A stretch of 29,471 nucleotides of DNA from CAYYNP01 sp964472545 (GCA_964472545.1 CAYYNP010000102.1:1-29471), one strand, 5' to 3'. Positions 1 to 11,055 are shown, counted from the first letter of the stretch. A program made the numbers and translations. The notes: a model not told the origin generated them from the sequence alone.

Positions 1-148
1 GACGACTACTATGTCGGTTCGCCGCGCGGAGCGAGACGACTACTATGTCGGTTCGTCTCGCGGAGCGAGACGACTACTATGTCGGTTCGTCTCGCGGAGC
101 GAGACGACTACTATGTCGGTTCGCCGCGCGGAGCGAGACGACTACTAT
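1..148. repeat. Array of 34-bp hairpin repeats (array 1)
   Basis: Four 34-bp units (starts at 1, 35, 69 and 103) plus a 12-bp partial unit at 137-148. Each unit contains a short palindrome; in units 2 and 3 it is a perfect 8-bp stem, CGTCTCGC-GGA-GCGAGACG. Units 1 and 4 carry CGCCGCGC in the left arm and pair imperfectly. The array touches the left edge of the window and may continue outside it. A reading frame runs through it, but only because 34-bp periodicity avoids stops; it is not a gene. The same family recurs inverted at 15503-15630. Confidence 0.9.
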
Positions 149-197
149 CCGCTAACGTCCGCCTGCCGTGCATCAGGCCGACAAGGAGACGTTTCTC

Positions 198-2300
198 ATG
201 AGGACGCCCGAACCGTCATGCAACCCGCGGTTGACCACCGCGCTGTTTCACGTTCTGGCCGTGGCCGGGGCGACGTTCGCGTGGCTGCACGTGCCGCCTG
301 CGAGTGCCGAAGTTGTCCGCTTCGACGTCGAGTCGCGCGCGCCGTTCGCCGAGGGCCGCTCGTTCGGTGCGGCGGGGCCGTACGAGCGAATCGTGGGCCG
401 CGTCTACTATCGGCTCGATCCCGATCTGCCGCAAAACGGCAACGTCGTCGACCTGAAGCTGGCGCCGCGCAACGACGACGGCTTTGTGGAATACTCCGGC
501 GATCTGTTCATCCTTGCCCCGAAGGACCTCACTCGAGGCAACGGGGCCGTGTTCTACGACGTGAACAACCGCGGCAACAAGCTGGCCCTGCGGTTCTTCA
601 ACTTCGGCTCGGGCGGCAACGACCCGCGTTCCGCCGCACATGCCGGCGACGGCTTCCTGATGCGTCACGGTTTCACGGTCGTCTTCAGCGGCTGGGACGG
701 CGAACTGCTGCCGGGCGGTAACCGGTTGCGGTTGGCGGCGCCGGTGGCCCGCGAGGGCGACAAGAAGATCACCGGGCGAGTGCGCTGCGAGATCGTGCCA
801 AAGGGGAACGTTACGCGTACGGTGGTCAACTGGGGCAATCACGGCTCGTACCGGCCGACGGCTGCGGGCATGCAGGGAGCCACACTCACACACCGCGTCT
901 TGCCGCACGATCCCCGGGTATCCGTTCCCCGCGACGAATGGACCGTGCACGTATCGGAGGTCGAAAGCGACCGGCCCGGCCAACTCCCGAAGGTCGAGTT
1001 GGCGATGCTCGGCGGCATGAAGCGGGGCCATATCTACGAGTTGATCTACGAGGCCGAAGACCCGCTGGTCATGGGCACCTGTTTCACGGGGCTGCGCGAC
1101 TTGATCTCCGCGTTGAAACACGGCACGGGCAACGACAACCCGTTGCTGGCCGACGGCCGGCCGGTAATCCGGCGGGCCCACGGCTTCGGCGTTTCCCAAA
1201 GCGGCCGCTTTCTGCGGGAGTTCCTCCACGGCGGCTTCAACGAAGACGAGCGGGGCCGGAAGGTCTTCGACGGGGTGATCCCGCACGTCTCCGGGGCGGG
1301 CTTGGGCTCGTTCAACCACCGCTTTGCCCAGCCGACCCGTCACGTCACCCAGCACGACCATCACGACTACCCGGCCGACCGTTTTCCGTTTACCTACGCG
1401 ACGCAGCAGGACCCCGTCTCCGGCAAGACCGACGGCATCCTGCGGCGGGCCACGGCGAGCAACACGGCCCCGTACGTGTTGCACACGCAATCGGCGGCCG
1501 AATACTGGACCCGCAGCGGCTCGCTGGCCCATACCGATCCGCTCGGCCGCCGCGACGCCGAGATCCCGCCGAACGTCCGCGTCTATCTCTTCGGCGGCAC
1601 GCAACACGGCCCCGCCGGCTATCCGCCCGGGCGTGGCGAGGGCAAGTATCTCAACAACCCGGCCGATTACAAACCGTTCTTGAGGGCATTGCTCTTGGTG
1701 TTGGACGGCTGGGCACGCGACGGCAAGCCGGCGCCGCCGAGCGTCTATCCGAAGATCGCCGACGGCACACTGGTCGACTGGCGTCAAGCGTCGACCGGCT
1801 TTCCCGCGATCCCCGGCGTGCGCTATCCGGAAGTGATCCAACAGCCCTCGTACCTCGACTTCGGGCCGCGCTGGGAGACAGAACGCATCATCGACCGCCA
1901 ACCGCCGATCGAGCGCGGCGACTATCGTGTGCTCGTACCCCGCTGCGGCGGCGACGGCAACGAACTCGGCTGCCTGCTGCCGCCGGAGGTCGCGGTGCCC
2001 GTGGCCACTTACACCGGCTGGAATCTCCGCAGCAAAGAGGCCGGCGCGGAAGGCGATTTGGTCAGCCTCTGCGGCTCGTATCTGCCGTTTGCCAGGACCC
2101 GGGTCGAGCGAGAACGGAACAAGGACCCGCGTCCGTCGATCGAAGAACGCTACGGCACGCTGGTCGAGTATTATCGGCAGCTTGAGGCCGCGTGCCTGGA
2201 GCTTCAGGAGTCGGGCTATCTGCTTCCTGGGGACGCCGCACGGGTCAAGCGTATCCAACGGCAGCGGATGGCTGCGCTGTTCGAGGAGATTGGCGAGTGA
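198..2300 (+). CDS. Secreted alpha/beta hydrolase domain protein (Abhydrolase_10-like)
   Basis: Predicted 700-residue exported protein. The ATG at 198 was chosen because AAGGAG at 183-188 lies nine bases upstream and a signal peptide follows directly (hydrophobic stretch ending PPASA, about residues 16-37). A start 30 bp further upstream would lack this ribosome site. The nucleophile elbow reads GVSQSGRFLREF, with Ser333 the likely catalytic serine (G-x-S-x-S context). This motif and the large size resemble the 'alpha/beta hydrolase domain' family (PF20091 type), whose substrates are largely unknown. A later His-rich stretch (QHDHHDYPADRF, about residue 390) may be structural or bind metal. 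It stands alone: the next gene is 167 bp downstream with its own promoter. An esterase role is inferred from fold only. Confidence 0.82.
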   Translation: MRTPEPSCNPRLTTALFHVLAVAGATFAWLHVPPASAEVVRFDVESRAPFAEGRSFGAAGPYERIVGRVYYRLDPDLPQNGNVVDLKLAPRNDDGFVEYSGDLFILAPKDLTRGNGAVFYDVNNRGNKLALRFFNFGSGGNDPRSAAHAGDGFLMRHGFTVVFSGWDGELLPGGNRLRLAAPVAREGDKKITGRVRCEIVPKGNVTRTVVNWGNHGSYRPTAAGMQGATLTHRVLPHDPRVSVPRDEWTVHVSEVESDRPGQLPKVELAMLGGMKRGHIYELIYEAEDPLVMGTCFTGLRDLISALKHGTGNDNPLLADGRPVIRRAHGFGVSQSGRFLREFLHGGFNEDERGRKVFDGVIPHVSGAGLGSFNHRFAQPTRHVTQHDHHDYPADRFPFTYATQQDPVSGKTDGILRRATASNTAPYVLHTQSAAEYWTRSGSLAHTDPLGRRDAEIPPNVRVYLFGGTQHGPAGYPPGRGEGKYLNNPADYKPFLRALLLVLDGWARDGKPAPPSVYPKIADGTLVDWRQASTGFPAIPGVRYPEVIQQPSYLDFGPRWETERIIDRQPPIERGDYRVLVPRCGGDGNELGCLLPPEVAVPVATYTGWNLRSKEAGAEGDLVSLCGSYLPFARTRVERERNKDPRPSIEERYGTLVEYYRQLEAACLELQESGYLLPGDAARVKRIQRQRMAALFEEIGE

Positions 2301-2367
2301 ACGGCGTGACTACGACGAGCCTCGTCCCGCTGGTGCGGCTTGCTTCGTCCATCGGTTTCGCTTCGTA

Positions 2368-2396
2368 TTGACGCTCGCGCGATTCTTCGATACACT
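2368..2396 (+). promoter_or_regulatory. Sigma70-type promoter for the 2468 gene
   Basis: TTGACG at 2368-2373, a 17-bp spacer and TACACT at 2391-2396. The predicted transcript would start near 2403, about 65 bases before the GTG start. Match to consensus is 5/6 and 4/6. No experimental support. Confidence 0.5.
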
Positions 2397-2467
2397 CTCC
2401 GCGTCATCTCGAAAGGACAAGTCCCGCCGACGTATCTGCGGCCTGCCGGCCGTCAAGGAGGTGTCTC

Positions 2468-3238
2468 GTGCCAAGTCTCCGTTTCCCGGTTGCGGCGGTG
2501 ATGGTAGTGTCTTGCCTCGCGTCGACGACGTCGGGCGAAGAACTGCCGACGGATCCCGTGGCGTTGGTGGAAACGCTGGCGTCGCCCAATCGCCAGCCGC
2601 TGGATCGCTGGCCGTCCGAGGAAGTCAGACGCGGGTGGGAAGAGATTGTCGCCACGCTCGAATCGCGTTGCCGGCAGGCGGGCGACGAGCCGAACGAGGA
2701 GTTCTACCGGACGCTCGACGAGTTCCTACCGACCGGGATGCTCGACGAATTGCGGCCGAAGAATCCCCTGAATCGGCCCTTCGACCAAGCAGCACGGGAT
2801 CGTGTCGCCGCAGCACGACGCGAGCTGGAGCGAATGGGGGTAGCTGCCTTTGACGCCCTGATCGCTGCCCGGAACGACGGACGCTATTCGAAGACAGAGA
2901 GTCCTCTCTTTGGCTGTGGCAGCATCTTCAAGTATCCCGGTTGTACAGTCAATTTCAATCGGAGCGTCGGCGACGTCTGCGAGCAGATAATCGGCGACCA
3001 GTTGAACATCCGTGGGTCCGACTACAAGGGCAGCGCCAAGTTCATCCCCGACGGCGTCCCGCGTCATCGGTTGCCGCAGTGGTGGGCGTCGCAGCGCGGC
3101 AAGTCACTAGATCAACTCAAGTGGGAAGCACGGCAATGGACCCTGGCCGAGGAGAGGCGCCGTGCGGCAACGGGATTCGAATGGGCCCAGCGACGAGTAC
3201 GGCAACTTGAGGCCGAGGACGGCTCGAGTAGCCGTTGA
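2468..3238 (+). CDS. Secreted protein of unknown function
   Basis: A 256-residue protein starting with GTG at 2468. AAGGAGGTG at 2455-2463 is a near-perfect ribosome site at suitable spacing and decides the start. A signal peptide is visible (hydrophobic core about residues 6-20, cleavage near STTSG-EE). The middle is rich in charged helices (about 45-125). A distinctive segment, FGCGSIFKYPGC (about 148-160), carries two Cys that could form a disulfide after export; a third Cys follows soon after (about residue 171). The C-terminus is a basic/acidic helix, possibly a short coiled coil. I do not recognise the family. It converges on the kinase gene, and an inverted-repeat element lies between the two stops. 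Confidence 0.72.
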   Translation: MPSLRFPVAAVMVVSCLASTTSGEELPTDPVALVETLASPNRQPLDRWPSEEVRRGWEEIVATLESRCRQAGDEPNEEFYRTLDEFLPTGMLDELRPKNPLNRPFDQAARDRVAAARRELERMGVAAFDALIAARNDGRYSKTESPLFGCGSIFKYPGCTVNFNRSVGDVCEQIIGDQLNIRGSDYKGSAKFIPDGVPRHRLPQWWASQRGKSLDQLKWEARQWTLAEERRRAATGFEWAQRRVRQLEAEDGSSSR

Positions 3239-3273
3239 CAACGTCGTGGTGCGGCCCTGTGCTTGCAGCAAAT

Positions 3274-3380
3274 GGGACGGGACTCGCTTTCCCAATCGAT
3301 GGCGGCGCAAGACCCCCTTCGACGTTCAAGCGATCGTCTCGCCGGGCCGCTATTCGCGACGAAAGCGACTCCCGTCCCCG
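3274..3380 (+). repeat. Long-loop inverted-repeat element, copy 3
   Basis: Left arm 3274-3290 begins GGGACGGGACTCGCTTT. The right arm 3362-3378 is its reverse complement except for one C·C mismatch. The arms enclose 71 bases. It lies between the convergent stops at 3238 and 3382, so a fold here could also act as a bidirectional terminator. Two relatives occur at 6531-6747, where they are not between convergent genes. Confidence 0.75.
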
Positions 3381-3381
3381 T

Positions 3382-6342
<2,961 letters not shown>

Positions 6343-6530
6343 TTCAGAGGCCCTATTGTTGTCTCCCCGTTCGATGCTACCTCACGGCCGGATCGCATGC
6401 TCCGCTGCCATTGAGGGACTGACGTAGGAACGCCGTACGAAGGGGCCGGCGCGGGCAGGCCGTACGGGATGTGCGGATTACGAAGGTTTGGACTCTCTGC
6501 ACCTCGAAGCGCGGCGATTGGGCGGCACCG
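6343..6530. other. Left part of divergent intergenic spacer
   Basis: The space between the kinase and sulfatase starts (6343-6823) is 481 bp. Its first 190 bases hold no gene, tRNA or clear terminator that I can see. The rest is occupied by two inverted-repeat elements and the leader of the sulfatase gene. Reading frames crossing it encode Arg/Ser-rich low-complexity peptides typical of repeat DNA. Confidence 0.5.
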
Positions 6531-6631
6531 GGGACGGGACTCTTCTTCATCGGACGCGACGTCCCCGCGATGGGCACGTGGGTGGTTGGAACTTGCGTCT
6601 CGCTGGTTTCTCGATTGGGAAGAAGAGTCCC
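6531..6631 (-). repeat. Long-loop inverted-repeat element, copy 1
   Basis: Perfect 12-bp arms GGGACTCTTCTT (6536-6547) and AAGAAGAGTCCC (6620-6631) enclose 72 bases. Read on the minus strand it aligns with copy 2: head GGGACTC followed by TTCCCAATCGA, then AAGTTCC, then ATCGCGGGGACGT, then the tail arm. The two copies therefore face in opposite directions and are related throughout, not only in the arms. Confidence 0.75.
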
Positions 6632-6640
6632 GGCGCGAAG

Positions 6641-6747
6641 GGGACGGGACTCTCTTTCCCAGTCGAAGGCCGCGCGGATGGGAAGTTCCCGCACACAGTG
6701 AACCGTATCGCGGGGACGTGGTACAAAACGAAAGAGACTCCCGTCCC
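6641..6747 (+). repeat. Long-loop inverted-repeat element, copy 2
   Basis: Left arm GGGACGGGACTCTCTTT at 6641-6657 and right arm AAAGAGACTCCCGTCCC at 6731-6747 pair over 17 bases with a single C·C mismatch, enclosing 73 bases. Same family as 6531-6631 and 3274-3380. The stem sequence differs between the copies, yet each pairs with its own partner. Confidence 0.75.
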
Positions 6748-6823
6748 GCGCGATGCGCTGGTGCCCTTGCGGAAGCGGGGCTAGAATGGACGGCGATAAT
6801 CCCCAGCAACCTGGAGCACTGCG

Positions 6824-8332
6824 ATGAGAAGCGGACTTCCCCTGCGATGGCCTTGGGCGCATGTTTGGATGATCGCTCTGGCGCTACTGGCCTCCGGCGA
6901 CTCACCCACCACGGCCGCCGAACCTGCCCGGCGGCCGAATATCCTCTGGATCGTCGGCGAAAACCTGGCGCTGGATCTGGGCTGCTACGGGGCGAAACAC
7001 GTCCGCACGCCGAATCTCGACGCCCTGGCGGCCGACGGTGTGCGGTATGCGAACGTGTTTTCGACGTCGCCGGTTTGTGCGCCCAGCCGGTCGGCACTGA
7101 TGACCGGCATGTATCAGACCAGCACCGACACGCACCACATGCGTTCGCATCGCGACGACGACTTCCGTTTGCCGCCGGGCGTGCGGCCGGTGACGCATCG
7201 GCTTGCAGACGCCGGCTACTTTACGGCCAACGTTACGCATATCGGCGATCGCGAGGTTGGCACCGGCAAGCTCGACCTGAACTTCGTCAACGAGGGGCCG
7301 ATCTACCGGTCGGGCGATTGGGCGGCCTTGAAACAGAACCGGCCCTTCTTCGCCCAGATTAACATGCCCGAGGTCGAGTACGACATCTACGACCGCAAAA
7401 CGGCCGAAAAGCCCCGGGTGAAATGGGTCGGCGAAGATTGGCACCCGCAGATCGCTCGGCCGGAGAGCGTCGACCCGCCGCCGTACTACCCGGATCACGA
7501 GATTACGCGAGCGGAATGGGCCCGCTATCTCAACTCGGTTTCCGGCATGGACGTGCGGATCGGCTGGATCTTGCGGCAACTGGAAGAAGACGGTCTGGCC
7601 GACGATACCGTGGTGATCTTCTTCGCCGACAACGGCCGCCTGGAAGCCCGGGGTATCCACTGGTGTTTCGACAGTGGGCTGCGCGTGCCGATGATCGTCC
7701 ATTGGCCGAAGAACTTCCCCCCGCCGCGGCACTACAAGCCCGGCAAGGTCGACCGCCGCGTGATCAGCCTGATGGACCTGACGGCCACCACGCTCTGGAT
7801 CGCCGGGGTCGAACGGCCGCCGGGCATGCAGAGCCGGATCTTCCTGGGCGATCGGGCCGATCCGCCGCGAACCTACGCCTTCGCCGCACGCGACCGCATC
7901 GACGAGACCGTCGTGCGGCTGCGGTCGGTCCACGATCGGCGGTACCACTACGTGCGAAACTACACGCCCGGGGCCGGCTTCCTCACGCTGAACCGCTACA
8001 AGGAGAAGTGCTTTGCCGTGAAGCCGTTGATGCGCCGCTTGCACGCCGAAGGCGAACTCACCGGCGCGGCGGCCGAGTTGATGAAGCCGTTTCCGCCCGA
8101 GCAACTTTACGACGTTGCGGCCGATCCTCACGAGATTCACAATCTGGTCGGCTCCGACAACCCGGCCCATCGTGCCGCGTTGTTGCGTCTGCGGGCGGCC
8201 CTGGACACGTGGATCACGGAAACGGGCGACCCGGGCCGTTGGCCGGAGCCGCCGGAGATCGTCGCCCCGTTCGAGAAGGAGATGCACGACTGGTTCGGCA
8301 CTCCGCCGTGGTACGTCCCGTTGCCCGAGTGA
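6824..8332 (+). CDS. Secreted sulfatase (Cys-type, formylglycine-dependent)
   Basis: A 502-residue exported enzyme of the alkaline-phosphatase/sulfatase superfamily, expected to hydrolyse sulfate esters or N-sulfates of glycans. A signal peptide covers about 1-32 (ends TTAAEP). The formylglycine motif C-A-P-S-R lies at 85-89, so Cys85 should be matured by a formylglycine-generating enzyme encoded elsewhere. The second metal site shows Asp269-Asn270 (ADNG), followed by the SGLRVPMIVHWP block. The first metal loop is Glu46-Asn47 rather than the usual acidic pair. In the RGK-type motif, Lys is replaced by Ile278. These differences make catalytic competence less certain. GGAG at 6813-6816 supports the ATG. 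A possible minus-10 box, TAGAAT, lies at 6782-6787 without a good minus-35. Confidence 0.9.
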   Translation: MRSGLPLRWPWAHVWMIALALLASGDSPTTAAEPARRPNILWIVGENLALDLGCYGAKHVRTPNLDALAADGVRYANVFSTSPVCAPSRSALMTGMYQTSTDTHHMRSHRDDDFRLPPGVRPVTHRLADAGYFTANVTHIGDREVGTGKLDLNFVNEGPIYRSGDWAALKQNRPFFAQINMPEVEYDIYDRKTAEKPRVKWVGEDWHPQIARPESVDPPPYYPDHEITRAEWARYLNSVSGMDVRIGWILRQLEEDGLADDTVVIFFADNGRLEARGIHWCFDSGLRVPMIVHWPKNFPPPRHYKPGKVDRRVISLMDLTATTLWIAGVERPPGMQSRIFLGDRADPPRTYAFAARDRIDETVVRLRSVHDRRYHYVRNYTPGAGFLTLNRYKEKCFAVKPLMRRLHAEGELTGAAAELMKPFPPEQLYDVAADPHEIHNLVGSDNPAHRAALLRLRAALDTWITETGDPGRWPEPPEIVAPFEKEMHDWFGTPPWYVPLPE

Positions 8333-8366
8333 AATCGATCGGGGTTGCGGGCCCACAAGAGGCGTC

Positions 8367-8385
8367 AGGTGTCATCTCGACACCT
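8367..8385 (+). terminator. Possible terminator hairpin after the sulfatase
   Basis: A perfect 7-bp stem AGGTGTC/GACACCT with loop ATCTC, 34 bases after the sulfatase stop. CCAC...GTGG outside it could extend the stem. No T-tract follows, so an intrinsic terminator is only suggested. The rest of the 267-bp gap holds an 8-bp inverted pair (8397-8404 and 8455-8462) and a TAGAAT box at 8553-8558, 41 bases before the next start. Confidence 0.3.
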
Positions 8386-8599
8386 CTCGTGGCTGTGCAC
8401 CAAGAAATAACTTCCCAATATGGCCATCCCATAAACGAATCACCAAACACCGCCCTTGGTGCGGCCGGAAGATGATGATGCCACCGCGACCGGGGCTCGT
8501 TGAGCAAGGCAGAGGATGAGCACCCCGGGCTGGCCTCGGCGGCGCTCGCTGGTAGAATCCACGTTCGGTCGTCTCCAATTCTCGCTTCGTCCGTGCTTC

Positions 8600-9565
8600 A
8601 TGCCATCACTTCCGTCGAGAGCACCGGCTTCCGATTCGTCCGGCGTCGCCGACGCGCCCGTCATCGAAATCCGCCGCTTGCGTAAGTTCTATGGCCGCCA
8701 CCGTGGTGTGGACGACGTCGATCTGGACGTACAGCGCGGCGAGATCTTCGGATTCCTTGGGCCCAACGGGGCGGGCAAGACCACCGTGATCCGCATTCTG
8801 CTCGACCTGATTCGGGCCGACGGCGGCAGCGCTGCGGTATTCGGCCTGGACGTCCACCGAGAATCCGAGGCCATCCGTCGGCGGACAGGATACCTGCCGG
8901 GTGAATTGGGGCTCTACGAGCACGTGATGGCCCAAGAGATGGTCGATTACTTCGCCGCTCTGTGCGGCGCGATCGACGTGCGGGTCGTCGATGAACTGAA
9001 GGAGCGGCTGGGGATCGACCTCTCGCGGCGGATTCGCGAGTATTCCAAAGGCAACAAACAGAAGCTGGGCATCTTGCTGGCGTTCCTGTTCGACCCGGAA
9101 CTGGTGATCCTCGACGAGCCGACCTCCGGGCTCGACCCGTTGCACCAGAACGAACTCTACGCGTTTCTCTCCGAGCAATCGCAACGCGGACAGACGGTCT
9201 TCATGTCGAGCCACGTGCTCTCGGAGGTCGAGCGCGTTTGCGACCGGGTGGGCGTGATCCGCGAGGGGCGGATCGTGGCCGTCGAGCGGATCGACGAACT
9301 CAAGACCAAGATGGGCCAGCAGGTCGACGTGGAATTCGCCGAGGCGTTTCAGGCAGACGATTTCAAGTTACCCGGCGTCTCGATCACCACGGCCGGCCCG
9401 CGCACGTTGTCGCTGCGGATTACCGACGACCACGACCGGCTGTTGAAGGCCCTTTCGACGTACAAGGTGACGAAACTGCTGGCGGCCGATTGCTCGCTGG
9501 ACGACCTGTTTCTCGATTACTACCACACGGGCGACAATCACACGGACGGCGAGGGCCATGCATAG
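8600..9565 (+). CDS. ABC-2 type exporter ATP-binding subunit
   Basis: A 321-residue ATPase that should power the membrane protein encoded next. Walker A GPNGAGKTT at 54-62, signature YSKGNKQK (the variant common in ABC-2/BcrA-type exporters rather than LSGGQ), Walker B with VILDEPTSGLDP, and the H-loop in MSSH. After the nucleotide-binding domain comes a 90-residue C-terminal extension, also usual in this group. The start is uncertain. ATG 8600 leaves a short 20-residue lead before the domain and lies just after a TAGAAT box. An in-frame ATG at 8516 would add 28 residues of low-complexity sequence. Neither has a clear ribosome site. The last 8 bp overlap the permease gene, so the two are translationally coupled. 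Confidence 0.9.
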   Translation: MPSLPSRAPASDSSGVADAPVIEIRRLRKFYGRHRGVDDVDLDVQRGEIFGFLGPNGAGKTTVIRILLDLIRADGGSAAVFGLDVHRESEAIRRRTGYLPGELGLYEHVMAQEMVDYFAALCGAIDVRVVDELKERLGIDLSRRIREYSKGNKQKLGILLAFLFDPELVILDEPTSGLDPLHQNELYAFLSEQSQRGQTVFMSSHVLSEVERVCDRVGVIREGRIVAVERIDELKTKMGQQVDVEFAEAFQADDFKLPGVSITTAGPRTLSLRITDDHDRLLKALSTYKVTKLLAADCSLDDLFLDYYHTGDNHTDGEGHA

Positions 9566-10835
9566 CAGCAAAGCCGTCTACCTCTGGACGTTTCGACGCA
9601 AGTGGAAGGGGTTCCTCGCGTATCTCGTGGCCACGGCGATGCTGATCTGGATCCTGATCGGCGTCTATCCGGAGTTCTCGGACCTGCGAGGCGACGCCGT
9701 GGCCAAGGCCATGGAGGGGGACATTGAGGTCTCGCTCACGCAGGCCAGTGGAACGGACGGCTCGGCGGTCGCGGACGCCCCGCTTACGCTGAGTTGGAGC
9801 AAATACGGCGGTGCGACCGGCTACGTGGTGGTGCGGTCCAATACGGTGATCCCGCTGCCCTTGCTGCGGGGAACCGAAATCGGCGACGGAGAGCTGCGGC
9901 TGGCGAAGTCGTTGGGCTTTGACAAGATGAAGCTCTCGACCGAAGAGTTCGACGCCGACACCACACATTGCGAGGTGGCCGGCCCGGGCAGCAACGGCCC
10001 GGGCAGCAACGGCCAAGACAGTAACGGCCAGGAGAACGCGGGCGACGAAGAGCCCGCGGCGGTCTATTTCGGCGTGGTGGCCCTTGTCGGCGAGGGGGCC
10101 AAGATGAAGGTCGTCGGTGCCAGCCAAATGGTCAGCACCCGGGACATGGTCGCCGGCAACCTCTTCGAGAAGATCACCGAGAACCCGATCATCAAGTCGA
10201 TCCTCGGCGACAACAGCGTCGACGTCTTTTCGCTGAAGGGCTTTCTTTGCATGGAGTTCTTCGGCGGGCTGACGCTCTACGTGATCGTCTACTTTCTGAT
10301 CCAATACTCCGGCGCGTTTTGCTGCGAAATGGAACAGAAGACGGTCGACCTGATCCTCTCCACGCCGTTGACGCGCCGCCGGCTGTTCGTCAGCCGCTAT
10401 CTCGCCTGGACCACGATGGACGTGGTCCTGCTGGCGAGTTGGACGCTGTTCATCTACCTCGGCGTTCTTGCGTTGGGTGAAACGCGCGAGGTGCCCTTTG
10501 GCGATCTGGTGCGGATCATGGCCTCGTTTCTGCCGTTTCTGCTGGCCGTGCAAGGGCTCTGCATGCTGACTTCAGTGATCACCAACCAGTCGCGAAAGGC
10601 CTACGGCGTCGCGTTCGGCATCTACTACGGGATGTACTTCCTGCGGATTGTCTCGGCGATCAGCGAACGGCTGGAGTTCGTCAAGTATCTCACCGTCTTC
10701 TACTACTGGGACTTCAACGCCATCTTCATCCAAGGCGTGGTCCCCTGGGCGAGCATGGCCGTATTGACGTCGACGGCGATCGGGCTCTTCGTGGCGGGGA
10801 TCGTCGTCTTTCAGCGGAAGGACCTGGCGTCGTGA
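9558..10835 (+). CDS. ABC-2 type permease with large extracytoplasmic insertion
   Basis: A 425-residue membrane partner of the preceding ATPase. TM1 lies at about 18-38, then a roughly 185-residue soluble loop, then about five TM segments (229-252, 282-305, 319-341, 346-366, 396-417), ending in FQRKDL as many ABC-2 permeases do. The loop contains a stretch resembling a fibronectin type III strand pattern (APLTLSWSKYGGATGYVVVR, about 74-93) and a linker of repeated GPGSN/GQDSN pentapeptides (142-160). The linker is encoded by 15-bp tandem repeats at 9981-10037. MEQKTVDLILSTPLTRRRLFV (258-278) is the typical cytoplasmic coupling segment of ABC-2 exporters. The substrate cannot be told from sequence. 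Confidence 0.88.
   Translation: MHSSKAVYLWTFRRKWKGFLAYLVATAMLIWILIGVYPEFSDLRGDAVAKAMEGDIEVSLTQASGTDGSAVADAPLTLSWSKYGGATGYVVVRSNTVIPLPLLRGTEIGDGELRLAKSLGFDKMKLSTEEFDADTTHCEVAGPGSNGPGSNGQDSNGQENAGDEEPAAVYFGVVALVGEGAKMKVVGASQMVSTRDMVAGNLFEKITENPIIKSILGDNSVDVFSLKGFLCMEFFGGLTLYVIVYFLIQYSGAFCCEMEQKTVDLILSTPLTRRRLFVSRYLAWTTMDVVLLASWTLFIYLGVLALGETREVPFGDLVRIMASFLPFLLAVQGLCMLTSVITNQSRKAYGVAFGIYYGMYFLRIVSAISERLEFVKYLTVFYYWDFNAIFIQGVVPWASMAVLTSTAIGLFVAGIVVFQRKDLAS
9981..10037 (+). repeat. 15-bp in-frame tandem repeat inside the permease gene
   Basis: Units at 9981-9995, 9996-10010 and 10011-10025, plus a partial unit to 10037. The first two are identical and the third is diverged. They encode a Gly/Ser/Asn linker in the extracytoplasmic loop. 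Such arrays can change length by slippage without a frameshift. Confidence 0.85.
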
Positions 10836-10857
10836 AACGCATAGGGTGAGCCCCACT

Positions 10858-10886
10858 CGCCGCCGTGCCGGCGGCGGCTAAACGCG
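10858..10886 (+). repeat. GCCGCCG-hairpin repeat, copy 1
   Basis: Core GCCGCCGTGCCGGCGGCGGC followed by TAAACG. It folds as GCCGCCG-TGC-CGGCGGC. It lies 22 bases after the permease stop, where it could help stop transcription. Two more copies lie at 20599-20676. Confidence 0.85.
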
Positions 10887-10961
10887 CGATGGCTCAACGC
10901 CAAACGGAATCTCCGCCGACCCCGTCGCATCCTGCCAGTGGGCTGGGCGGCGTGGGTACAA

Positions 10962-10990
10962 TTGCCAACGGGCAGGAATTCGAGTATTTT
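10962..10990 (+). promoter_or_regulatory. Candidate promoter for the RND operon
   Basis: TTGCCA at 10962-10967, a 17-bp spacer and TATTTT at 10985-10990, about 65 bases before the adaptor start. This is the only well-spaced pair in the 220-bp gap. Confidence 0.4.
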
Positions 10991-11055
10991 GCTGACATAT
11001 TGTGCCGGACATTCAGCGATCTCCGGATCGCAATCACCTCGGGAGGGGACGAGCT

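Noticed and set aside
1..148. CRISPR array at the left edge
   Set aside because: Units are contiguous 34-bp tandem repeats without unique spacers, the palindromic core lies in every unit, and no cas genes are present.
216..2258. Long open frame antisense to the first hydrolase
   Set aside because: GC-rich third-position effect. It has no ribosome site, no family motif and Arg-rich composition, whereas the sense frame has a signal peptide and catalytic motif.
8397..8462. Possible recombination site (8-bp inverted pair GCACCAAG/CTTGGTGC)
   Set aside because: The arms are too short, there is no integrase, and no second copy was seen.
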